Assembly: GCA_050480245.1 (NCBI GenBank)
Contig: JBCNEQ010000026.1
Strand: one strand, 5' to 3'
Length of the DNA stretch: 64,000 nucleotides
From: Anoxybacillus sp050480245
Lineage (GTDB): Bacteria; Bacillota; Bacilli; Bacillales; Anoxybacillaceae
Position 1 is the stretch's first letter; each line of letters starts with the position of its first letter. Positions 1 to 6,672 of this stretch are shown one piece after another. The notes beneath the pieces are model-generated. The model did not search any database and was not told where the DNA came from. It worked only from the letters and a program-made list of their open reading frames with translations. The translations under genes and the position numbers were made by a program.

Positions 1-374
1 TTTGCAGGGCGTCTTAGCTGGAAACGGCTAAGAGGATCACTGGGTGAATTGCTGGGAAGCCCTAAAGCTTTCCTTGCCACAACGAAGCTGGAAACGGCAG
101 GCGTGACGGCTTGAAAAAAGGAAAGATGGAACAATGGGCAATCAGCAGCCAAGCTCCTGTCTCGAAAGAGTGGAGAAGGTTCAACGACTAGGACATACCA
201 CCTAAGGCAAGAAGCTATGGTGATGAAGTCCGTAGGGGAAATCCCCGAAGTGCCCAGCCCTTCGCTAGCCAAATGGCTAGAAAGGTGAAGAGATAGTCTA
301 CACAACGGTCGAAAGACGTTGCGGCATGGCAAGCCAACCAACAACCACAAGGGGTATTGCAATTGCTTCGTTAA
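1..374 (+). CDS. hag: Flagellin (hag/fliC), 3' end only, split by a group I intron
   Basis: Only the last codons of flagellin, the filament subunit exported by the flagellar type III system, are in the window. Joining 1-19 to 330-374 reads LQGVLA then QANQQPQGVLQLLR and a TAA at 372-374, which is the strongly conserved flagellin C-terminus that forms the terminal D0 helix. The exons are separated by a group I intron at 20-329, between the Ala (GCT) and Gln (CAA) codons. Everything upstream is outside the window. Location directly before flaG-fliD-fliS-fliT matches the Bacillus order, although an accessory island now lies between them. A hairpin terminator follows at 386-421. The identification is strong because the joined reading frame only makes sense after intron removal. 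Confidence 0.9.
20..329 (+). ncRNA. Group I self-splicing intron, ORF-less, 310 nt
   Basis: P1 is visible: exon bases 12-19 (tcttagct) pair with intron bases 26-33 (ggctaaga), placing the expected U-G wobble (T19 with G26) at the 5' splice site. The core carries the gggcaatcagcagccaag stretch (136-153), typical of P4/J4-5 of group I introns, and P7 is formed by gacta 186-190 with tagtc 294-298. Further hairpins are gggg-aaat-cccc (235-246), ctagcc-aaat-ggctag (265-280) and a GAAA-capped P9-like hairpin (303-321). The intron ends at G329, the expected terminal G. It contains no reading frame. Boundaries are supported by exact restoration of the flagellin frame. Subgroup (IA-like) is my impression only. 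Confidence 0.9.
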
Positions 375-385
375 TACGAGAAAAC

Positions 386-421
386 ATACCGAGGGACATT
401 TGGCTTCCTCGGTATTTCTTT
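386..421 (+). terminator. Flagellin transcription terminator
   Basis: A 9-bp stem (386-394 with 407-415) is followed by a T-rich run ttctttt, 12 bp after the flagellin stop codon. Typical intrinsic terminator. Confidence 0.9.
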
Positions 422-478
422 TGTTAGGATGATAAGACAAAAAATTTTAAAAGCATATAGAACATATGTTTGTATATA

Positions 479-487
479 TGCTATAAT
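479..487 (+). promoter_or_regulatory. Possible extended -10 promoter before the nuclease-like gene
   Basis: The sequence TGcTATAAT at 479-487 is a perfect extended -10 element, with no convincing -35. It lies so close to the ribosome binding site (492-499) and GTG start (505) that the transcript would begin almost at the RBS, so the assignment is tentative. Confidence 0.35.
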
Positions 488-504
488 CGAAGGGGGTGAT
501 TTAA

Positions 505-2112
505 GTGACGGATACAAATGAATATAGGACAATTCCTTGTTGTGAATTGGAGCAATTCCCGATTATAGGTGTGTACAAAGAATTGCTAGCTGGAAAGAGA
601 AAGACGCTTCCGGCAGGGACATGGGAAAAGGACGAAAATGTCATTATCTTGGTACGCTATGTGCTAGAAGTACAACTTGGTTTATCAAGGGAACAAATTC
701 CGAAGATAAATAAAAAGATTATTGGAGAACAAAAACTTTGGGGAGTTTTGAATCGGTTTAAATCTCCCCGTCGGCTCATTGAGTTTGTTTACCCTAACGA
801 ATATAATGAATTCGACTTCTACCGTGTTCCGGTTGATTATTGGCGTAATGTTGAAAATATACGTAAACGTTTGGAGTGGTATTTGGATAAAGAGGGAATC
901 AAGATTGAGGAGATCCCTCAAAAAGTAAATCGCTATGTTCTTGTCGAATGGGGGTTTTCCAATCCTTTAAAGCGGTACGGTTATTCCCCATTTCGCTTGA
1001 TAAGCGCCCTATACCCCGGCCGTTTTAAAGAAACGGATTTTAAAAAAATTCCTCAAGGTTATGCAACAAACCGCGAATTTTTGAAAGAGCAGTTTATGGA
1101 CATGCTTCGTAAGGAAAAGATCCGGTTCGAAGACGTGCCGAAGAAAGTGACGCAGCAAATGCTTTTGCAATATCGTTTTAGCGCAGCGTTAAAACATCAC
1201 CGCGGATCTCCTTCAGCGTTCATCCAGTATCTTTTCCCTAACCAATTTTCACTCGATGATTTTCACACAAAACCAAACGGCTATTGGAAAGATATCAAGA
1301 ATGTCAGACAGGCCATTATTGATTTGATTGAAAGGGAGGGAGTAGCCGAGCAAGATGTCCCGCGCTTTATGACGAAACAGCGGCTGATGGCGGAAGGGCT
1401 GACTGGTCTGTTACATGAATATCACGGTTCGCCGATTGAGATTATAGAGGCGGTGTTTCCGGGGAAGTATGATGTGACAGAGTTTCAGCGTGTGCCGAAC
1501 CAACATTGGCATTCGCCGCAAAACCGGGTGCAGGCGCTGCGGACGTTTTGTGCCAAGCGGGGGATCGGCCGCGAGGAGTTGCCGCGGTTAAACCGGGCGT
1601 ATTTTCGCAAGCATTTCCCACGGTTTATCAGCATGGTCGATCGCCATTACGACAGCAAATTTTACCGTTGGATTATGGAATCATTCCCCGAATATACATT
1701 TCAGCCTGAGGAATTTAATTTGCTAGTTGGGATTGACGGGCAATTGTGTGATTCAAAAGAAGAACTAGAAATCCATAACTTTTTGATTCGCGCGGTCGTT
1801 GATGGGAAAGTGGAAAGAGAAGGATGTCGTTTTGTGAACCACGAATATGACGAAGTATACATCCCTGACTGGGTGATCGAACAAAACGGAAGAAAGTGGA
1901 TTGTCGAATATTTCGGACTATATGGTTCGACGCGTTACAAGTGGTACACGGAGAAGGCGGGCCGAAAAATGCAGTTTTACCATTCGCTCACTGATTATAC
2001 GTTGATTGCGATTATGCCTGATGATTTTCGGGAAAAAGGTTTTCAAAGAATTGTGTTCCTTTTGATTAGTAATGGGATACAGATTAATGTTCATTGTTCT
2101 CTGGAACGATGA
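505..2112 (+). CDS. Repeat protein with C-terminal PD-(D/E)XK-like nuclease domain (candidate homing-type endonuclease)
   Basis: A 535-residue protein with a GTG start, preceded by a good ribosome binding site (gggggtga, 492-499). The first ~400 residues contain at least four degenerate repeats of about 70-75 residues, each with a motif of the form (Y/F)P-x-x-(F/Y)-x-x-x-(D/E)F-x-x-x-P-x-x-(Y/H)W; these look like a modular DNA-recognition region. From about residue 420 there is a compact domain with SKEELEIHNFL, then IPDWVIE, then IVEYFG, followed by Y/K-rich helices. This order (E-helix, D, E) fits a PD-(D/E)XK nuclease fold. The gene sits alone just downstream of an ORF-less intron in flagellin, which suggests a free-standing endonuclease serving intron or locus mobility; that role is inference. 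No family name is recognised with certainty. Confidence 0.6.
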   Translation: MTDTNEYRTIPCCELEQFPIIGVYKELLAGKRKTLPAGTWEKDENVIILVRYVLEVQLGLSREQIPKINKKIIGEQKLWGVLNRFKSPRRLIEFVYPNEYNEFDFYRVPVDYWRNVENIRKRLEWYLDKEGIKIEEIPQKVNRYVLVEWGFSNPLKRYGYSPFRLISALYPGRFKETDFKKIPQGYATNREFLKEQFMDMLRKEKIRFEDVPKKVTQQMLLQYRFSAALKHHRGSPSAFIQYLFPNQFSLDDFHTKPNGYWKDIKNVRQAIIDLIEREGVAEQDVPRFMTKQRLMAEGLTGLLHEYHGSPIEIIEAVFPGKYDVTEFQRVPNQHWHSPQNRVQALRTFCAKRGIGREELPRLNRAYFRKHFPRFISMVDRHYDSKFYRWIMESFPEYTFQPEEFNLLVGIDGQLCDSKEELEIHNFLIRAVVDGKVEREGCRFVNHEYDEVYIPDWVIEQNGRKWIVEYFGLYGSTRYKWYTEKAGRKMQFYHSLTDYTLIAIMPDDFREKGFQRIVFLLISNGIQINVHCSLER

Positions 2113-2127
2113 TTTTTAAGGCATTAA

Positions 2128-2226
2128 GAGGTTAAAAATGATAAAATGAAGCAAAAAGTTGAAGAGATTATGTACCAATGTCATTGCCATAAACCAATAG
2201 CTGTCAGGCCGCATTGGTACTACTGA
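2128..2226 (+). pseudogene. darT: darT 3' remnant (toxin stub)
   Basis: An open stretch of about 32 codons ends with PIAVRPHWYY and TGA (2224-2226), 13 bp before darG. DarT toxins, which ADP-ribosylate thymidine bases in single-stranded DNA, are encoded directly upstream of darG and end in a similar hydrophobic/aromatic tail. The frame is closed by a TAA at 2125-2127, so only the extreme C-terminus remains; the catalytic region is absent. The nuclease-like gene ends 15 bp upstream of this stub, so its acquisition may coincide with loss of the toxin. Identification depends on position and tail similarity recalled from memory, hence moderate confidence. Confidence 0.55.
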
Positions 2227-2239
2227 AGGAGGTGGCGAA

Positions 2240-3274
2240 ATGATCATCCTAAAACAAGGCAATCTCTTGGAAGATGAAGCAGAAGCTTTGGTGAATACGG
2301 TCAATTGTGTCGGTGTGATGGGGAAAGGAATCGCACTGCAATTTAAGCAAGCTTATCCAGAAATGTTTTCGGAGTATGAAAAGGCTTGCCATCGCAAGGA
2401 AGTTCAGCCAGGCAAAATGCATGTCGTTTCCACTAAATCGTTGTTGAACCCAAAATATATTATTAATTTTCCTACAAAACGCCATTGGAAAAATAAATCC
2501 CGGATGGAAGATATAGAATTAGGGTTAGTGGATTTAGTAAAGGTGGTTAAGGAACTTAATATAAAATCAATTGCGCTTCCGCCGCTTGGCTGTGGAAATG
2601 GCGGATTAAAATGGGATGAAGTACGTCCTAAAATTGAAGCAGCTTTTAAACATCTACAAGATGTGGAAGTACATTTATACGAGCCTGCAGGAAGCCCTAA
2701 ACCCGATCAAATAAAGATACGTACAGAACCTCCAAAGATGACAAGATCTAGAGCATTATTTCTTATGCTAATGAATGATTACTCCATTCCAGGTTATCGG
2801 CTATCTTTGCTTGAAGTGCAAAAGTTAGCGTATTTTCTCCAAGCAGTAGGGGAACCCCTTAAACTAAGATTTGAAAAAAGCAAGTATGGTCCATATGCAG
2901 ACAATTTAAATCATGTATTATTGCGCTTAGATGGCCATTTTATTCGTGGTTTTGGCGATCGCAGCAGAGATGCAGAAATTTACTTAATACCAGATGCAGT
3001 CCAAAAAGCGGAGCAGTATTTGATGGACGATTCCGAAGCCTATAAGCACTTAAAAAGAGTAAGGGATATTATTCAAGGGTTTGAAACTCCATATGGGCTA
3101 GAATTGCTTTCAACTGTACATTGGGTTGTTAAGGAAAATCCAGATATAAAAGATGATATTCAGTCAATCGTTGAAGAAATCCACAATTGGAACGAACGGA
3201 AACGGAAGATATTTAAAGAGAAGCATATTACAAAAGCTTGGCAACATTTGAAAGAAGTAGGGGTGCTTAATTAA
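2240..3274 (+). CDS. darG: DarG-type antitoxin: macro-domain DNA ADP-ribosyl glycohydrolase
   Basis: A 344-residue protein. Residues 1 to about 150 form a macro domain with TVNCVGVMGKGIALQFK and NFPTKRHW; Asn22 and Lys80 coincide with the residues known to be important in DarG macro domains. DarG removes ADP-ribose from thymidine in DNA and so reverses DarT damage. The C-terminal part (about 165-344) matches the second DarG domain, which binds and neutralises DarT directly. Ribosome binding site aaggaggtgg precedes the ATG. No functional darT is present; only a short 3' stub lies upstream. The gene is intact and could be an orphan antitoxin, giving protection against incoming DarT or DarT-armed phage and plasmids (inference). 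Base composition is AT-richer than the flagellar genes. Confidence 0.85.
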   Translation: MIILKQGNLLEDEAEALVNTVNCVGVMGKGIALQFKQAYPEMFSEYEKACHRKEVQPGKMHVVSTKSLLNPKYIINFPTKRHWKNKSRMEDIELGLVDLVKVVKELNIKSIALPPLGCGNGGLKWDEVRPKIEAAFKHLQDVEVHLYEPAGSPKPDQIKIRTEPPKMTRSRALFLMLMNDYSIPGYRLSLLEVQKLAYFLQAVGEPLKLRFEKSKYGPYADNLNHVLLRLDGHFIRGFGDRSRDAEIYLIPDAVQKAEQYLMDDSEAYKHLKRVRDIIQGFETPYGLELLSTVHWVVKENPDIKDDIQSIVEEIHNWNERKRKIFKEKHITKAWQHLKEVGVLN

Positions 3275-3434
3275 CAAAAATGCTTGTATTACGTTTCATT
3301 CAAATTTGAAAATGGGGCTTTTGGTGACAGTATAAACTTTAATGTTGGCACTTTTTAAATTTTGGGTAAAAATTATTATCTCATCTGCTTTGACTTGCCT
3401 GTAATATTGTTAATTAACTGCATGCTCAACAACA

Positions 3435-3463
3435 AGGCATTAGCTTGGCTAGTGCCTCTTTTT
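3435..3463 (+). terminator. Terminator after darG
   Basis: A 10-bp stem (aggcattagc 3435-3444 with gctagtgcct 3448-3457, one G-T pair) with a 3-nt loop and cttttt tail. It closes the darG transcript before flaG. Nothing else was recognised between 3275 and 3434. Confidence 0.8.
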
Positions 3464-3530
3464 ATGTCGATTAATAGGATTAATTTTTCATTTCGCTGTT
3501 TCACTCTCGTTTGTTTATGTACGAAATGAC

Positions 3531-3557
3531 TTCATATTTTTCTTTTCTAACCGATAT
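3531..3557 (+). promoter_or_regulatory. Possible SigD (flagellar sigma) promoter for flaG-fliDST
   Basis: ACCGATAT at 3550-3557 matches seven of eight positions of the SigD -10 element GCCGATAT. At the expected 15-bp distance the -35 is ttca (3531-3534) rather than TAAA, so the match is one-sided. The position, just before a late flagellar operon, supports it. Confidence 0.5.
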
Positions 3558-3595
3558 AAACAGTAGAAACGTATATGTCAAAGGAGCGAAAAGTG

Positions 3596-3958
3596 ATGAT
3601 TGAACGTATTTCTTCTTCTCTTTCTTCCACATATATGCATGAAAAAACAACGACAGAGCGTCCAGCAGAGCAGCAAAAACAAGAGCAAACGACCGTGCAG
3701 CAAGCGACAGTCAAGCAAGAGGAAGAACGTATTCCAAAACAAAAACTTGAAGAAATCGTAAAAGGAATGAATGAATTTCTACAACCGAGCCACACCTCGT
3801 TGAAGTTTAATGTACACGAGGATTTGAAAGAGTATTATATCCAGCTCATTGACGATCGCACGAAAGAAGTCGTGCGCGAAATTCCGCCGAAAAAATTGCT
3901 AGATATGTACGCGGCGATGATGAAGTTTGTCGGGTTAATCGTTGACCAAAAAATTTAG
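3596..3958 (+). CDS. flaG: FlaG family flagellar protein (YvyC)
   Basis: A 120-residue protein with a low-complexity Gln/Glu/Thr-rich N-terminus and a conserved C-terminal FlaG domain (SLKFNVHEDLKEYYIQLIDDRTKEVV then REIPPKKLLDMYAAM). FlaG family proteins are found next to fliD and influence filament length; the molecular role is unclear. I place the start at ATG 3596 because the ribosome binding site aaggag (3581-3586) would lie inside the gene if the in-frame ATG at 3575 were used; GTG 3593 is also possible. It is the first gene of the flaG-fliD-fliS-fliT operon, with fliD starting 13 bp after its stop. Confidence 0.85.
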   Translation: MIERISSSLSSTYMHEKTTTERPAEQQKQEQTTVQQATVKQEEERIPKQKLEEIVKGMNEFLQPSHTSLKFNVHEDLKEYYIQLIDDRTKEVVREIPPKKLLDMYAAMMKFVGLIVDQKI

Positions 3959-3971
3959 GAGGTGGTAAACG

Positions 3972-5465
3972 ATGAGCAATATGCGTATCGGCGGCTTGGC
4001 AAGCGGGATGGATATTGATAAAATCGTTGGCGATTTAATGAAAGCAGAACGAATGCCGCTTGATAAACTAAAGCAAAAGAAACAAATTTTAGAATGGCAG
4101 CGTGATGACTATCGCTCGATGAATACGTTGTTGCAAGACTTAGATAGCTATGTTTTTAATAATTTGACATTGCAAAGCAGTATGTTAAAGAAGAAAGTGG
4201 TAAGTTCGGATGAGAGCGTCGTCGCGGCAACAGCAAATTCGAGTGCGGTGAACATTAGCACAAACTTAACTGTCACAGAAGTCGCGACATCAGCAACATG
4301 GATTTCTGCAGCTGCTTCTAGTTATACACCAAGCGGTACAGATACGACGCTGAAAATTAACGTAACAAATGGTGACGGCACAGGCCCAACAACAAATCCG
4401 GTAACGATTACAATCGCAGCCAACTCGTCGTTAGATGCGGTTATCTCTCAATTAAACAGCAATAGCGACCTTGGCATTACGGTGTTCCGCGATACACAGA
4501 CAGGGAAAATTTCAATTACAAAAAAAGATACAGGAGCCTCAGCAAGTCTAATGATGGGGGACGCAACGACTGCTTCGTTTTTCCAAAGCCTCGGATTTAC
4601 AGGAGTTACAGGTGGTGCAGAATTGACAGGAAAAACAGCGGGAAAGAATGCGCAATTTACAATTAACGGTCTTTCGACATCACGCTCGACGAATACATTT
4701 ACGATTAATAACGTTACTTATACGCTCAAGAAAACAGGAACAGCTTCTGTTACGACGACAAACGATACAGATGCAACGTTCAATGTAATTAAAGGCTTCG
4801 TCGACAAATATAACGAAGTGATTGGCAAAATCAATGGTAAACTATCGGAGGAGCGGTATCGCGACTATACGCCGTTAACGGATGAGCAAAAAGAAGCGAT
4901 GACAGAAAAACAAATTGAATTATGGGAAGAAAAAGCGAAAAGTGGACTTCTGCGTCGAGATTCGATTTTATCAAGCGGTTTAAGTCAAATGCGTTTAGAT
5001 CTTTACAGCAAAGTGAGCAACTCGCCTGTCAATACGAACTATGATACGCTTTCGGAAATTGGGATTACGACGTCTAGCAACTATTTAGAAAATGGAAAGC
5101 TCATTATTGATGAAACGAAATTGCGTGCAGCAATTGAAAACGATCCGAATGCTGTTTACCAGCTGTTTAACGCTAGTGGCTCAAACTTTGACACAAAAGG
5201 GATTGCGCAACGTTTACGTGATACGATCAAAAATACAATAGGAAAAATTGAGAAAAAAGCTGGTAAAACCGTTTGGACGAACAGCCAGTTTGAAATCGGA
5301 AAAAGCTTAAACGATTTAGATAAACGAATTGATGCCTTTGAAGATCGGTTAAAGAAAGTTGAAGACCGATACTGGAAGCAGTTTTCCGCGATGGAAAAAG
5401 CGGTGCAGCGGGCAAACTCGCAAAGCATGTATCTCATGAACGCGTTTGGCGGAGGTATGCAATAA
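3972..5465 (+). CDS. fliD: Flagellar cap protein FliD (HAP2)
   Basis: FliD forms the oligomeric cap at the filament tip that folds and inserts flagellin subunits. The 497-residue length matches the B. subtilis protein. The N-terminal FliD_N region begins with MRIGGLASGMDIDKIV and a heptad-rich helix (KLKQKKQILEWQRDDYRSM); the middle is a Thr/Ser/Asn-rich variable region; the C-terminal FliD_C region ends in a long coiled coil (NDLDKRIDAFEDRLKKVEDRYWKQF). It is exported by the flagellar type III apparatus with FliT as chaperone. Ribosome binding site aggaggtgg overlaps the flaG stop. Confidence 0.97.
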   Translation: MSNMRIGGLASGMDIDKIVGDLMKAERMPLDKLKQKKQILEWQRDDYRSMNTLLQDLDSYVFNNLTLQSSMLKKKVVSSDESVVAATANSSAVNISTNLTVTEVATSATWISAAASSYTPSGTDTTLKINVTNGDGTGPTTNPVTITIAANSSLDAVISQLNSNSDLGITVFRDTQTGKISITKKDTGASASLMMGDATTASFFQSLGFTGVTGGAELTGKTAGKNAQFTINGLSTSRSTNTFTINNVTYTLKKTGTASVTTTNDTDATFNVIKGFVDKYNEVIGKINGKLSEERYRDYTPLTDEQKEAMTEKQIELWEEKAKSGLLRRDSILSSGLSQMRLDLYSKVSNSPVNTNYDTLSEIGITTSSNYLENGKLIIDETKLRAAIENDPNAVYQLFNASGSNFDTKGIAQRLRDTIKNTIGKIEKKAGKTVWTNSQFEIGKSLNDLDKRIDAFEDRLKKVEDRYWKQFSAMEKAVQRANSQSMYLMNAFGGGMQ

Positions 5466-5488
5466 TTTCTAAAGGAGTGTTTTAACGA

Positions 5489-5890
5489 ATGGCAACCAAC
5501 AATCCATATCAATCATATCAAACAAACGCGGTGCAAACAGCGTCGCCGGGAGAGTTAACGCTTATGCTTTACAATGGATGTTTAAAGTTTATTGCACAAG
5601 CGAAAAAGGCCATTGAAGAGAAAAATATTGAAGCGCGCAACACAAACTTATTAAAAGCGCAAAAAATTATTCAAGAGCTGATGGTGACGCTCAATATGGA
5701 ATATGAAGTGGCGAAGTCGATGATGACGATGTATGACTATATTTATCGTCGTCTTGTTGAAGCAAATATTAAAAGCGATATTTCTATTTTAGAGGAAGTT
5801 GAAGGGTATGTGAAAGAATTTCGCGATACGTGGAAGCAGGTCATTCAAATGAATCGTCAGCGTCAATATGCGCAAGGCGGTCACGTGTAA
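5489..5890 (+). CDS. fliS: Flagellin-specific export chaperone FliS
   Basis: A 133-residue all-helical protein with the diagnostic SPGELTLMLYNGCLKF segment. FliS binds the C-terminal helices of flagellin in the cytoplasm, prevents premature polymerisation and delivers it to the export gate; in B. subtilis it also takes part in the CsrA-FliW-flagellin feedback. Its client's C-terminus is the segment interrupted by the intron at the start of this window. It is 23 bp downstream of fliD and its TAA overlaps the fliT ATG by one base, showing translational coupling. Confidence 0.96.
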   Translation: MATNNPYQSYQTNAVQTASPGELTLMLYNGCLKFIAQAKKAIEEKNIEARNTNLLKAQKIIQELMVTLNMEYEVAKSMMTMYDYIYRRLVEANIKSDISILEEVEGYVKEFRDTWKQVIQMNRQRQYAQGGHV

Positions 5891-6240
5891 TGAGCGTTGT
5901 TTCAGAGCTTTTGCATATCACAAAAGCAATGGTTGAATTATTGCGTGAACCTGTTGAAAAAGAAAAACGTGACATTGTGATTGAGCAAATTGAGGAAATG
6001 CTTGAGAAGCGCGAACTGCTTCTTAAGCTCCTTCCGTCTGTATTAACGGAAGCAGAAAAACAAATGGGAAAAGAGCTGCTGATGTTTGATCGGGAGGCAA
6101 ACCGTCTTCTTCAACAATTGAAACAACAAATTCAACAAGACTTAAAACAAATGAAACAAACGAAAGAGGCAGCTCATCGCTATCATGATCTGTATGAACC
6201 GTTATCCATTGACGGTATGTTTTATGATAAACGAAGGTAG
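5890..6240 (+). CDS. fliT: Flagellar chaperone FliT
   Basis: A 116-residue, highly charged, helical protein; FliT-type proteins are export chaperones for the cap protein FliD. Start chosen at ATG 5890, whose A is the last base of the fliS stop codon; an in-frame ATG at 5830 lies inside fliS and has no ribosome binding site. The C-terminus (QQIQQDLKQMKQTKEAAHRY then YEPLSIDGMFYDKR) resembles Bacillus FliT/YviE-type proteins. Sequence conservation in this family is low, so the call rests mainly on position and length. Confidence 0.85.
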   Translation: MSVVSELLHITKAMVELLREPVEKEKRDIVIEQIEEMLEKRELLLKLLPSVLTEAEKQMGKELLMFDREANRLLQQLKQQIQQDLKQMKQTKEAAHRYHDLYEPLSIDGMFYDKRR

Positions 6241-6248
6241 GTAGACAT

Positions 6249-6638
6249 ATGGTACATTTAACTCCAGAACAATTAACAGTCGTTCGTCAATATGCGGCGT
6301 TATTAGACACAATTGAAGAAGGCTTTCAATATGTCATTGAAAGTTTTGCGAATTACGAACGTACGCAAGGGGATGTCGTGCTCGCTGATATTTTTACAGC
6401 GTTCGGTCAAATTGATACGACAAATGAGCGCTCGCTTGCGCATTTTTTTGCCGATGATATCGCGCTATTGAACGAGCTTCAACGTTTTTCTTCTGTCGTA
6501 GAAGAGGCATGGAAATTAGACGGAAAGCTACATGATCCAAATACGAAGCAACAAATTGTCGAAAAACATGTAGCGCCAGCGTTTGAAGCGTGGAAAGTAA
6601 GTGTGATGCAACATCTTCGTCCGTATGTGGAGCAATAA
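6249..6638 (+). CDS. Unknown small protein in the flagellar operon
   Basis: A 129-residue acidic, mainly helical protein (MVHLTPEQLTVVRQYAALLDTI at the N-terminus; KHVAPAFEAWKVSVMQHLRPYVEQ at the end). No signal peptide, membrane segment or known motif is visible. It starts 8 bp after fliT with ribosome binding site aaggtagg and is followed by the operon terminator, so it is co-transcribed with the flagellar chaperones. A chaperone-like or regulatory role in flagellar assembly is possible but unsupported. I do not recognise a family. Confidence 0.75.
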   Translation: MVHLTPEQLTVVRQYAALLDTIEEGFQYVIESFANYERTQGDVVLADIFTAFGQIDTTNERSLAHFFADDIALLNELQRFSSVVEEAWKLDGKLHDPNTKQQIVEKHVAPAFEAWKVSVMQHLRPYVEQ

Positions 6639-6642
6639 TAAA

Positions 6643-6665
6643 AAGGTGCGAGCGGATCGCACCTT
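6643..6665. terminator. Bidirectional terminator between the flagellar operon and the HD-GYP gene
   Basis: Perfect 9-bp stem (aaggtgcga 6643-6651 with tcgcacctt 6657-6665), loop gcgga, A-rich on the left and T-rich on the right, between convergent genes. Confidence 0.85.
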
Positions 6666-6672
6666 CTGTTGT

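Noticed and set aside
3575..3595. flaG start at ATG 3575
   Set aside because: The clear ribosome binding site at 3581-3586 would fall inside the gene; ATG 3596 is correctly spaced.
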